Positions 1 through 9,962 of a stretch of 64,000 bases of DNA are shown here, in pieces; position 1 is the first letter of the stretch; each line of letters starts with the position of its first letter. The notes beneath the pieces were generated by a model. That model worked only from the letters and a program-made list of their open reading frames with translations, made no database searches and was not told the origin of the DNA. Location: assembly GCA_029582265.1 (NCBI GenBank), contig CM055823.1:1860001-1924000 (forward strand), in the 5' to 3' direction. The translations under genes were made by a program, and so were the position numbers. Source of the stretch: Zoroaster sp. YZ-2022 (taxonomy: Eukaryota; Echinodermata; Asteroidea; Forcipulatida; Zoroasteridae).

Positions 1-368
1 NNNNNNNNNNNNNNNNNNNNNNNNNNNNNNNNNNNNNNNNNNNNNNNNNNNNNNNNNNNNNNNNNNNNNNNNNNNNNNNNNNNNNNNNNNNNNNNNNNNN
101 NNNNNNNNNNNNNNNNNNNNNNNNNNNNNNNNNNNNNNNNNNNNNNNNNNNNNNNNNNNNNNNNNNNNNNNNNNNNNNNNNNNNNNNNNNNNNNNNNNNN
201 NNNNNNNNNNNNNNNNNNNNNNNNNNNNNNNNNNNNNNNNNNNNNNNNNNNNNNNNNNNNNNNNNNNNNNNNNNNNNNNNNNNNNNNNNNNNNNNNNNNN
301 NNNNNNNNNNNNNNNNNNNNNNNNNNNNNNNNNNNNNNNNNNNNNNNNNNNNNNNNNNNNNNNNNNNN
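1..368. other. Assembly gap (N)
   Basis: All bases are N. The DIRS-like element that follows may begin inside the gap, so its 5' terminus cannot be seen. Confidence 0.99.
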
Positions 369-524
369 AGGGATTGGTGTGCAGTGATGCACGGAAGGTG
401 TTGAGGAATGTGTTTTAAGGTGTGGTAGTCATTCGCGGTCACCACGCTGTACAGTTCATTTCGTGTTCTACAAATCTATTACATTATCCCCAAAGCAGCT
501 TTTGCTGTTATCCCGTTAACACAA

Positions 525-1400
525 ATGGAGCAGGGTTTATTCAACAGTCAGAACAGTGATTCCCAGGCTGCCGCAGCCCTTGATGTGAACAGTCTTGCCG
601 CTATTTTGGACACCAAATTTGAAAAATTGAAGCGGGACCTGAGTGAGGAATCTTCTTTGCAGTTCAACATTGCCCTGAAACGGGCCAAGTTGACTCCCAC
701 ACAATTCAGCAAGAAAGGTTGTAAGAACCAATACATTCACAACGAGGATGTCAAGGACAAAATTGAGGAAGCCGTGTCAAGCTTGAACAACGGAAAAATT
801 GACAAAGCCAAAGATAGCCTGGCAGAAGGTATAACTTTAATTAACAAACGTCAAAAAATCGTCAAGATAGCTGATATTCATAGGTGGGACACAGTTCAAG
901 CATATGTGTCTGACGATTTGGCTAGCGATTCTGACGACGACAAGCGCTTATCCAAGGCCGTGCGACAGGCTGAATTCAAGCGACAGGAAAGATTTCGTAA
1001 CCGTCAAGGACGTTCCGCTAAGGCTCGAACCAATCTTCGTCCCTCAACCGCCCCAACTCAGTACCTTATTCATCCGCTGTTACCGCAAGACAACCCTCCT
1101 ACAACCAAGGAGCCGCTAGCTATAGGGTCAACAGAAATTACCAACCATGCTGGGCCTGTGGCCAAGTCGGTCATTTTCAATACCAATGTCCCCAGAGAGC
1201 AGGAGCTGGCCAACATACAGGAGGAAAAGTTTGAAAAGCTAAGTATAAACGATTTTTGTGGCTTTGATAGCTTAGAAAAGAATTTTGAATTTGAATCATC
1301 CTTAAATTCAGAATGTGTCGGAGTAGTAGGTCGATTGCGCTCTCCAAACAGTATTGGTTTGATAAGCTTGACCCTCCTTGTTCGTCAAAGGTATTCTTAA
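525..1400 (+). pseudogene. DIRS-like gag protein, probably truncated
   Basis: A 291-codon frame starting at the first ATG after the gap. The centre (about residues 60-165) has the charged helical pattern I know from DIRS-type gag proteins: a run around KDKIEEAVSSLNNGKIDKAK, then EGITLINKRQKIVKIAD, then an acidic DDLASDSDDDKRL followed by a basic stretch. By family knowledge such a protein packages element RNA. The last ~25 residues look out of frame, and the RT frame begins about 110 bases later in a different frame, so gag and RT are probably separated by a frameshift and a small loss. It is one of the longer open frames in the first 20 kb. Confidence 0.6.
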
Positions 1401-1509
1401 CCATGGTTACATAATTCCTTTTAAAAGCTTTCCTCATAGCTCATTTAAATAACAATAGATCAAGTTTAAACCATCCAGATTTTGTAGAGGAGGCAATTTC
1501 AAGTTACTG

Positions 1510-2263
1510 GTGACAGGTAGTATAAAGGAGCACATTTCACCTCCGCATGTTGTTAATCCATTAACCGCTTCAGAAGGCAAGAAACTTAGGTTAGTTTTGG
1601 ATCTGCATGTTAATCAATTCACTTTTGTGTCAAAATTTAAATCTGAAGGGCTCGATACTCTAGCACCAATGTTTTCCACAGAATTTTATTTTTCACCTTT
1701 TGATTTAGAATCTGGTTACCACCATATCGACGTTCGAGCCCCATCTAAAGTATTAGGCTTCAGTTGGAAATTCGATTTTTTTTCACATTTGCCGCGCTTC
1801 CTTCGGTTTGAACACTGCTAGTCATTGCTTTACAAAAATGTTGAGGCCCTTACTCACTAGATGGCGCTCTATGGGGCATTGTTCAATTTATACATTGACG
1901 ATGGCATCTCAGGCCATTTCCGACAAGATTTCAGCACTTGCAGCAAGCCGTATTGTTCAGAAGGACCTTGCTTGTTCAGGTCTGAAAGTCAGCGTTTCCA
2001 AAAGCGATTTTGTTCCAAAACAATCAGGTACCTGGTTAGGCATGTTAATCGATACCATCTCCATGCAGTTTCGACTGCCTAATAACAAATTGGTTAAGAC
2101 ACAGAATGCCATTAGTGCGTGTTTAGATAAGCGCACGCAGTATGTTCCAGTTCGAGACATTGCCTGCATTGCGGGTTTCATTATCTCTGCTTCAGCGGCC
2201 ATAGGTCGTTTGTCAAGATTGTTCACAAGACATTTGTACAAAATAGAATCTCGTGACTCTTAG
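1510..2263 (+). pseudogene. DIRS-like reverse transcriptase, frameshifted
   Basis: Three overlapping frames must be combined to read one RT domain. Frame 1 (from 1510) gives LRLVLDLHVNQF and FDLESGYHHIDV (finger/palm motifs). Frame 2 (from about 1808) gives NTASHCFTKMLRPLL. Frame 1 returns briefly near 1885-1915 for the catalytic YIDDGISGH. Frame 2 then resumes to 2263 with SALAASRIVQKDL, GTWLGMLIDT and DIACIAGFIIS. Two frameshifts therefore flank the active site. The motif order and spacing match DIRS/Ngaro-type RTs better than LTR or LINE RTs. It cannot make an active enzyme as it stands. Confidence 0.75.
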
Positions 2264-2275
2264 TCAAACAAGGTT

Positions 2276-2540
2276 TTGTTATCAGCTGGTTACTTAGCCG
2301 AATTAGAATCTTGGTACAGTAATTTACATTGCGTAAATGGCCACCCTATCAAGCCAGTGTCTTATGCAACTTCGGCTATATACTCACCACAGGATAGACT
2401 GATTTTGACGAATCGAAATCCAGTCGAAAGCTACCGATTGAAACTTCACGATGAAAGCTGTTGCGCATCAAGCATGGTTATGGAACTATTACTACGCATG
2501 CGTGAAGTTGTTTGTTGCGTATAAGTGCCCTCCAGTTATT
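2276..2540 (+). pseudogene. Possible RNase H-side remnant of the DIRS-like element
   Basis: An 82-codon frame continues directly after the RT. Its first ~30 residues (GYLAELESWYSNLHCVNGHPIKP) resemble the connection region that leads into RNase H in DIRS-like polyproteins. After about residue 45 I recognise nothing. It is likely the decayed end of the polyprotein. Confidence 0.4.
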
Positions 2541-2560
2541 ATGAATGAAAAGCGATGTGA

Positions 2561-3031
2561 TACCCGCGACAGCAATGAAACTCGGTAACACACATAGGAC
2601 ACAAACAGCTTGCTGCGGTCGGCGTGTTCACTCGCGCTGCGGGTGGGCTCCATAGAGTTTCCACACCACTCGGAGCGCTAATTGGATTAATCGGTACTTT
2701 ACGACATAAGGGCCTCGTTGTAACTCCTTCTGGTCCTTGCTCTATGATATTATCTATTACTATACCTCATACATATTCATGATCGAGAGCCGAATTCTCA
2801 CTGGTCCATTCACCGTCCACGTGCAGATGCTATTTTTGCTGTTTACCTGGCGTCCGCGGTATTTTCTTGCACAGGTAAACACGATGCGCAGTAGTGCGTA
2901 GTAGACTGTCGATCGGGCGAACAGTCCCGGGCGGGAAATAGTCCCAACGATCTGTTCCCTGCATCCGGGAACATGCCAGCGGGGAACAGTAGTACGCACG
3001 CGCGAACATCGCCTTAGCACTAGCTAGCTAT
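2561..3031. other. CpG-richer unassigned stretch
   Basis: Richer in CpG than its surroundings, with runs such as GGGCGGGAAATAGTCCC. I recognise no protein in either strand. It ends exactly at the inferred hAT-like insertion site. Confidence 0.4.
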
Positions 3032-3089
3032 CAGGGCTCTCAATGTTTAGAGGAGTAGGAGGGTACAAGAAAGAAAGTAGGAGGGTGCA

Positions 3090-3138
3090 GACAAATGGGC
3101 AAAGCCCATTTGCCGAGCCACCGGGCGTTCAATGCCCG
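3090..3138. repeat. Two adjacent short hairpins
   Basis: An AAATGGGC/GCCCATTT stem is followed by a CCGGGC/GCCCGG stem with the loop GTTCAAT. They lie in the subterminal region of the hAT-like element and may be transposase-binding or structural repeats. Confidence 0.5.
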
Positions 3139-3375
3139 GGAAAGGCGGGTCCGGCGGCCCTCCCCCAGAAAAAATTAAAATTGTACTCTCTGAGGTGCAT
3201 GTTTGAGGCCCCTCAAGAGGCATTTGGAGGTTATTTCAACCCGTGGAAAACAGAAAAATGAAGAGTCGGAAGTACGGTAAATGTTTTATTGTTCTATTAT
3301 TTCTGTTACAACTCGTCGTTTCCATTTAATCAAATCTGTGTTAAATGGTAATTGGTCAATTAAGTGGTAACTTGT

Positions 3376-3426
3376 ACTACAGGGCATCCCAAGATGCTAA
3401 GCTTCCTCCTGGGATGCCCCTGTAGT
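3376..3426. repeat. Inverted repeat (16-bp stem)
   Basis: ACTACAGGGCATCCCA (3376-3391) pairs with its complement at 3410-3426 with one bulged C. The loop is 18 bases. It lies inside the hAT-like element. Confidence 0.7.
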
Positions 3427-4981
3427 AAAGTAAATTTGCAAGCAGGCTAATGGGATGAATGTATGGAGCCAGTCTCTGATGAACCTTGGATTAAAAAGTT
3501 TCAACCTCTGTCGCTTCGTCGCCATTTCTGCACGCACGGCTGGTGCATCATACAGCGAGCTACATTCAGCGGCCCACGTATACGTGACTGTACGTGTCAG
3601 AAGTACAGGTATGTGTGTGATCAGAGCGCATGCATATAGCAAGTTGACATGGCTATGGACGTTCATGTTACAAAACACGTGTTGAAGAATGTAATTGGTC
3701 GATCAAAGGCGATGTGGGCGGAACTAACTCGCTGTGCATGCCGCGCCCCTGCCTTCTAAATAAGGATATCCCGTAAGTTATGTTGGCTTTGGACATGACT
3801 TTGCGTAGTAATTTTTAATATTACGAAACTAACAAACTGCAAAATATTACGAATACAAAACCAGAACTTGAATGTTAATTTGTTTCTATCACAATTGAAC
3901 TTTAGTTAAATTTCAATAAACCTTGTTTCCTGAAAGAATGAATTTATAAGAGACCAAGCTAGGATTAATTAAAAACAACTGCTACTACTAAACAACGATT
4001 TTAAGAATTAAGATTATTTTCAGAACCCAATATTTCTCGTTCAAAATCTGTTGCGGTGTACTGATTGTTACTTAATGATAAGTTATAAATCATGTTCACT
4101 TTGGTGGGGTGGGAGTTTTGCGAGCATTCATTGCCAGAGGAATACCAACAGTCATGTTCATGTTATCAGGCCGTAAGCGGCTCCGCTTTGCCGTGACGAC
4201 ATTTCCCGAGGTGCGGAAAACCGCGTTTGTACAGCACTAACGTTGCCGGAATATCAAGATATTTCTTGCCGATCCTTGCGACTGAACCGATCGGAAATTG
4301 ACAGTCACCAATGACATGATCATTACATAACTCGACAATGACCGACTTAACACCTCCCTCTTTATGTATTTCTTTTGAAACAAACTGTCACCTTGTCGGC
4401 AAATTTATGTAATACACAAGAAAGCTTGGTATCGGTGGGTAAATAAATGTTAATGTTGGCGATATGCTGAGGGATGGTCGGTGGCACATGAAAATAATTA
4501 CACAACAAAACCAATTTCAACACCACTTTTTTATTAGGACAACAATTAATGTGGAAATCCCCTATAAATAAAATCCTCTTTTTTTTACACATCGTGGTGC
4601 ACACTCCAGTGCAGACATAAAGCAGCACTTAAGGTCCTACTCATCCAATTACTGTGAACAATAGGCAAACATTCCATCCTGAGCAGCTAGTTTGATACTT
4701 GTGTGTAGCATGCATACGTGCCGCAGCCAGGCTATTTGAGTCTTTAATAATGAATGGATACAATGTATCACATTGAACAGTTTGACAAAAGTGTATGGAA
4801 AGTGTACAGGAAACATCGTTAACCAATCAGGATACAGCTTACACCATGTCGCTGAGAAAACTGACTAGTTTTGTCGTGATTTCAGGTAAATAAAACTTAC
4901 ATCGACGCACCGGCGATAATGAATCAGTTTTTTGCAGAGAAGTTCACAGAAAGGTGAAAAAATATTTTTGGTCATCCGGTG

Positions 4982-5030
4982 AAAAGTAGCCGGCGGCAAA
5001 ACCTGCCGCAGGCGGCGACCGGCTACTTTT
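4982..5030. repeat. Subterminal inverted repeat
   Basis: AAAAGTAGCCGG at 4982-4993 is complementary to 5019-5030, enclosing a CCGGCGGC-like GC-rich loop. It sits just inside the right end of the hAT-like element. Confidence 0.7.
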
Positions 5031-5070
5031 GAGAGCCCTGAGCTATACGTACGTACATACACATGAAAAG

Positions 5071-5157
5071 ATGGCGGCACACGTAAATGTCGCGTTTGAA
5101 TTTACCAAGCTTAGTGATGCCGAACTAGAGAATATTGTGAATATGTATGAGGTATAG
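5071..5157 (+). CDS. Possible first-exon fragment, 28 codons
   Basis: ATGGCGGCA opens a short frame that contains KLSDAELENIVNMYE before a stop at 5155-5157. The 'xLSDxELENI' start reminds me of N-termini of integrase-like or QRICH1-related repeat proteins in invertebrates, but that is from memory and weak. The last coding bases run directly into the foldback element that starts at 5151, so the exon may be interrupted there. Confidence 0.2.
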   Translation: MAAHVNVAFEFTKLSDAELENIVNMYEV

Positions 5158-5307
5158 TAAAACAAATATAACATGGTTTATTTCGGGTGGACAGTCGATA
5201 TTAGCTTCCCTCGGTATTGAAAGTTGAGAAACTAGTTTCTCAACTTCCAATACCTCAGGGAGCTAATATCGACTGTCCACCCTCAAACCATGTTATATTT
5301 GTATACC
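5151..5307. mobile_element. Foldback (palindromic) element, 157 bp
   Basis: The two halves are near-complementary along almost their full length: the left arm runs from GGTATA at 5151, the right arm ends TATACC at 5307, and a perfect 24-base palindrome lies at the centre (5222-5245). This is the structure of a foldback MITE. I see no clear target duplication. Confidence 0.7.
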
Positions 5308-6374
5308 AATCCTGTACAGTGGTATTTATAATAAAACACAAGCAATACGTTCTTACCTATAAATCTCCAATGTCTCCATCTTCGCCGACATTTATAGAAA
5401 ATACCAGTTCCAAAACAGATAGCAACTGTATGAAACAAAGAAAATGCAAGTTTTAATTGTAACAAATTGTGTGTGTTTTGAAAATGGTAAAGTATTATTA
5501 TCAATTTAGATTTTTAGATTTTTTTTTACAAAATAAAAGAAAATGACGTGATGTGAATCATCTTCATTGTAGTAAAAAAGACAATTCATATTGTTTCATC
5601 TGTCCAGTAGGCAGTACACGGCTGTTTCACGCCAGATGTGACGCAGAAGAAGTTTTCCCCAGACCAGTAGCCACTCATGCATAATTCATGCAAAACGATG
5701 ACGTCACGCCAATAATGGCTGCCCCATAGATCACAGAGCTGACGAAAACAGGGATTCGAAATATCAGCGAAATTAAACCTTCACACGAAGGAAATAGATG
5801 TTCTATTAAACTTTTCTGATGAATCATAATTAAATTATACTGTTGTGGTTAGTGGGTGCTTACAAAATTTAAAAGCCGGGAAAAAACAATTTTTACGTCA
5901 TATTCAGACATCGTCTTTCGTTGTTTGAAAGATTCAAACGACGTTCCAAAACCTCCCTTTTACTTAACAGGGGCTAGTTTAACTTTTCAAGTAGGATTAT
6001 TAAAACGAACTACTATGTTCACTTTTTAAACGTTTAATCTCACGTAGGACATTTCGTTTAAGTATTCAATAATGTTGTTGAAAACTTGTAAAAACCGAGG
6101 CCTAACAAAACTGCCATTAATATCGTTTGCGAACGTTCCGTGCAGACGGCCCAGCCGCAGTAACTTTTTCGCTGGTAATCCCATTAACTCTATCATTTTG
6201 TACGGTGTTGTGTGGGCACCGGTGATATACGTCAGAATGGCGCGCTATGTAAATACACTAGTTTACACACAAAACTTTCATCAATATTCTACACAGTAGA
6301 TTATACGGGAGTAATGATAAAAAACGCACAGGAACAAAGATGAGTTTCAGTGATATTTACACATTTTATTCATT
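5308..6374. other. Unassigned AT-rich DNA
   Basis: No convincing exon, RNA gene or repeat. A 75-codon frame at 6072 has no recognisable content. This interval would hold the 5' end or promoter of the RAG1-like gene, but I see no terminal repeat that pairs with the sequence beyond 8760. Confidence 0.4.
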
Positions 6375-7386
6375 ATGAGTTTCAAATTCCATCAACAAGC
6401 TCTAGGAAAAATTTGTAGAGTATGTACAAACAGAATCACAATTCACGGTTCTCGTAACCTTCCAAAGGAAACCAGTGAGTATAGCAAAGAATTATTTAAT
6501 AATTTCAGTATAAGTGTATGGGAAGATTCAGCGGACCAGCATCCATCAAAAATATGTGAAAAATGTTCAAGAAAACTAAGACACTGTAAATCTGGAGAAC
6601 GATTTTATACTGTTCAGAGCCTCAAAGGTAAACAGCGAATCCAACAAAATTGGCCAAAGCATACAAGAACTGGAACTTGTTTCGTGTGTGAACTTTTTAC
6701 GCAACAGTCTAGAGGAGGACCGCAGTCTAAACCAAAGGCTGGTAGGCCTAAATCAACAATAGCTTGTACACAAACTTTGCCCTTTTCACTGAGCGATGAC
6801 AATATATTTCATCAATTAAGTGATGCGCAACATCTGGAATATCCCATTAGTTTTGAAATCATTGGTCATCAGTGGAACAGTCACTCTTCATTTGTAGTAT
6901 TTGTCTATGTATACTGGGAAAGCCATCAGTTCAGACACCGTGCCAACATAACTTGGTGCGCAATGTTTGACACAGTGCTTCAAGCATCTCGTTAAGTCCA
7001 AACATCAACTGCCCAATATGTAATCAACATGTACAGTATAGCAGCATCACTTCAAGTCCCAGAGTGCTAAGTGTTCAACTGGACAATCTAAATGTTGTGT
7101 GTACAGCATGTGATGGCATTGGACAACAACCCATTATTGCAACATGAGTGCCGTGTTAAACAGCCCAAGCCAGTTTCAAATTCGCCGGTCTCCAAACTGG
7201 ATGAAAAAGAAAACGACCCCGAACCCTTTGACCCAACAAGTGCTGCAGAGATGCTAAAAAAATTTTGCGAAGGCCCATAAAGTTGGAGACCCCCTTCCCC
7301 CTGCAATAGAGGCAGCTACAGACAAATGGTTGAAATTAAAATCGGCCAAGTCAGGAGACTGTACCACCATACACACTGGAGGTCGA
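6375..7386 (+). pseudogene. RAG1 N-terminus-like zinc-binding/RING exon, frameshifted
   Basis: From the ATG at 6375 the frame gives CRVC (residues 14-17), then HPSKICEKC (56-64), then WPKHTRTGTCFVC (93-105) followed by SRGG and a basic KAGRPK. This matches the order of zinc-binding motifs in the N-terminal non-core region of RAG1 (CxxC, HPxxFCxxC, WxPHTxxCxxC-xxRG). The frame is then shifted: in the +2 frame a RING finger appears, with CxxC codons at 6893 and 6902, C-x-H at 6941-6949, CPIC at 7010-7021 and a further CTAC at 7100-7111. A stop at 6968 and two or more indels break it. Frame 0 resumes near 7130 (HECRVKQPK) to a stop at 7278-7280, and another frame (ATDKWLKLKSAK) runs to a splice donor CGA|GTAAGT at 7386. 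No RAG1 catalytic core is seen. It resembles N-RAG-TP-type mobile genes. Confidence 0.7.
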
Positions 7387-7643
7387 GTAAGTTTTAGCTA
7401 ATTTAAATTGACATAAGTACATGTTTGTACATGTATATTCACATTTTAACATTGTTTATAAAATATAAATTTAAATTAAACTATGTCCAACTATAAAAAA
7501 AACACTTGATAAATCGAAAATACAATAGTATGCTTTTATACAAAAAAATAATTAAAGAGTGGTTTAAGCTTCAATCATCTAGTGCTTAAAAAATTAAGAA
7601 ATACAGACTTGTCTTTATCTCATTTCTATTCTATTATTTACAG

Positions 7644-7783
7644 CCTGCTCGTATCCAAAAGGTGACCCCACCAACCAAAGTCACGCCTAAAATACAACAG
7701 AGTGCAACTTTATCAGCTGACACAGCCCTTGCCATGATGCAAGATTGCCATCTGGCCTGGGACCAGCTAAGGAAGCTTCCAAG
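7644..7783 (+). pseudogene. RAG1-like gene, exon 2
   Basis: Bounded by TTATTTACAG and a GTAGTT donor. It encodes a Thr/Pro/Lys-rich linker (PARIQKVTPPTKVTPK) then DTALAMMQDCHLAWDQLRKL. The incoming frame is compatible with the 7386 donor. The outgoing phase does not match exon 3 exactly, which suggests an indel or a misplaced boundary. Confidence 0.5.
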
Positions 7784-7948
7784 GTAGTTGTGAACAAATA
7801 TTTGTAATAATGCTTAACAACAAATAAATTTTTGCAGTTAACTATTTCATGAAAATTGAATGAAAATATATCATAATAAAATTTATAAATAAATATGAGT
7901 GTGCAAATCTACATCTATTTCACTTATGTGGCCAATAAAATTTTACAG

Positions 7949-8190
7949 GAATCCACAACATTAATTACCCACAGATACTTTGACAACAGCTTCAAAATTA
8001 CTTCCGAGAGAAAAATGAGACAAAAACAAAACAGCCTTTTGAAGGACAATTTGCAAGGGGAGAAAATAAACCTTCTCTTCAACAGCACTACTGCTGATGG
8101 CAAAAATGGTTTGTCAGCACAAAGTGTTCCCTTTGTGTTTGTCAGAGACATTGCTGCCATGATAGTAGACTACCTGGATCGTATCAACAG
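7949..8190 (+). pseudogene. RAG1-like gene, exon 3
   Basis: A TTTTACAG acceptor and an AACAG|GTAAAT donor flank an open exon of about 80 codons. It reads THRYFDNSFKITSERKMRQK early and ends VFVRDIAAMIVDYLDRINR. Both splice sites are good and the frame is intact. I recognise it only as part of the same multi-exon family; no enzymatic motif is visible. Confidence 0.55.
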
Positions 8191-8355
8191 GTAAATATTG
8201 TCACAACACTTTTGTTAAATTTTAATGTTTCAGTTAAAGAATGTTTGTTTTACCTTAGCTAGTAATATCAAGTGTATGGATAATAAAATAAAATAAAAAA
8301 TACTCATTGACCAACATACAATTTTTTACATGAATACTGTCATTTCCATCCACAG

Positions 8356-8602
8356 GCAAGGTATCTTAACATGGCATGAAGGTGTCATTCCCCATGATGA
8401 AATATGGATTAAGTTTGGTGGGGACAAAGGGGGCAACTCATTTAAAATGAGTTTTCAAATCTCCAATGTCCCCACACCCAAACTCACTCACAAACACCAT
8501 CGTTTTTGCATGCTTTGAGGCCACCGATTCCTATGCTAATCTCCTGTGCACACTTCCACCAATAATGGACCAGATTGCTAAACTGTCAACACAGACATGG
8601 CA
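8356..8602 (+). pseudogene. RAG1-like gene, exon 4 with GGDKGG block
   Basis: Bounded by CATCCACAG and CA|GTAAGT. It reads HDEIWIKFGGDKGGNSFKMS, and after a one-base frameshift near 8480-8495 continues as TIVFACFEATDSYANL to DQIAKLSTQTW. I recall this 'KxGGDKGGxSFKxxxQ ... NTxVFxxFEAxDSxxNL' block from repeated, uncharacterised proteins of cnidarians and other invertebrates. It is not part of vertebrate RAG1. A following short piece (about 8724-8752, DRSFRLFG) after a TTTTGCAG acceptor ends in a stop. Confidence 0.55.
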
Positions 8603-8723
8603 GTAAGTGCTTTTTTGTTGAGTTTTAAATGCACATTCAATGAAAATGTGTAAGTCTCTCACTGCCTATGCCAAATCAATGCTTTTAAAAACAGACATAT
8701 TTTTTGCATCGCTTCTTTTGCAG

Positions 8724-8755
8724 TGACCGATCTTTCAGACTCTTTGGCTAGAATG
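8724..8755 (+). pseudogene. RAG1-like gene, remnant of exon 5
   Basis: After TTCTTTTGCAG a short stretch reads DRSFRLFG and then a stop (TAG). In the related proteins I remember, the GGDKGG block is followed by an RxFxFGDY motif, so this is likely the broken start of the next exon. The rest of the gene is not visible downstream. Confidence 0.35.
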
Positions 8756-8759
8756 TCAG

Positions 8760-9962
8760 CATGCAAAATACATAGAATATAAGAAATGAAATGATACCTC
8801 TAATCCATCAATGCATCTGTGTAGGTTGTGATTAGGCCCAAGTGGCACTCCTGAAAGTGCATGTACTTTTTAACATAATAAATGCCAATATAAAACATTC
8901 TGATTCAACGAACATTGATCACATGGGGGTACACTAACGCCCTGGCAATAAAGACCAACCAGCAAGTATGCCAAGCACCAGACCAGCTGTTATGAGCCAT
9001 GCAACATGAATTTAAACCAATCATAGTGTACAAGTTTGTTGTTTGCATCACACAGACCAACACACAAAGATTTTGTCCATCTGTGGATTTGTTGTCAGTT
9101 TCCCGCTGGGTCTTTTTCGCTGCAAATGACTTAATATTTAATTTTTGTAAATGAATTAACCCTCATAGGTTTAACACTCAAAGACACTCAAAATTTGTAT
9201 GTCTCTCTTAACCCATTGACTTTGTGCAGTGCACTCAAATACATGCAAGCACATGTGGCTGTGATAGGAGGTCAAACCAAAACCAATCAAAGACACTCAA
9301 AATTTGTATGTAACTCCCAACCCATTGACTTTGTGCAGTGCACTCAAATAAATGCAAGGACATGTGGCTAGGATAGGTCAAACCAAAACCACTCGACAGT
9401 ACATACACAGCTCTGTGTGACTCTGTGGTTTGACCTACCAATTGGCAATGCAACCAAAAATACTCAAGTGACTGTCTGTGGGTGCGGTGCTTACTGGGCC
9501 AAATTTCAGCATGGGCATAGGAGGGTTAACATGAGCATTTATAAATGGGCATAAAAGGCGATATATTGGGTTATTAAATAATTTTCCATGAAATATTCCT
9601 CCTTAGGCACAACAAATGTTGTAAATTACCTGCACCGTCGAGTACTATGACTAGATTCATGAAAATGAGGATTATTTTCTTTTCTTCTTGGTTCATAACG
9701 TACCGAATACCGGTGTATGCCTTTAGGCTTGGATCTATTAGTCCAGTTTATCAATTGTAGAAACAGAATGTCAGCTGTCATTTGGTCCTTGGGAATGTCA
9801 TTGATTTTTCATGTCCTGCATGGCTTACACACTCAAGTGAAAGCAATTCTAGCAGAATTGAAGATTTGGTTAATTAATTGTATTTGGTGTGGACCAACGC
9901 TAAGGCTCAACGAAAATACTGATCAACACTAAAATCATGTCGTGACGTAATTCGGCGATCTA
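8760..9962. repeat. Intergenic DNA with a 114-bp tandem duplication
   Basis: About 9177-9290 and 9291-9402 are two copies of a unit containing ACACTCAAAATTTGTATGT and CCCATTGACTTTGTGCAGTG. The rest of the interval shows no gene. Confidence 0.7.

Larger units (their letters stand above)
369..2560 (+). mobile_element. Decayed DIRS-like retrotransposon
   Basis: A gag-like frame (525-1400) is followed by reverse transcriptase fragments (1510-2263) and a possible RNase H-side remnant to about 2560, all on the plus strand. The RT type, with YIDDGISGH at the catalytic site and WLGMLIDT downstream, is the one I associate with tyrosine-recombinase retroelements of the DIRS group. I do not see the tyrosine recombinase, split direct repeats or an internal complementary region, so the 3' part is lost or unrecognisable. 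The 5' end is hidden by the gap. Several frameshifts show that it is inactive. Confidence 0.75.
3032..5040. mobile_element. Non-autonomous hAT-like element, 2.0 kb
   Basis: The ends are perfect 12-bp inverted repeats: CAGGGCTCTCAA at 3032-3043 and its complement at 5029-5040. The same six bases, AGCTAT, lie immediately outside both ends (3026-3031 and 5041-5046), as a target duplication would. The CAGGG...CCCTG ends are typical of hAT elements, although hAT duplications are normally 8 bp. No transposase frame is visible inside. Subterminal GC-rich hairpins lie near 3091-3138 and at 4982-5030. Confidence 0.65.
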
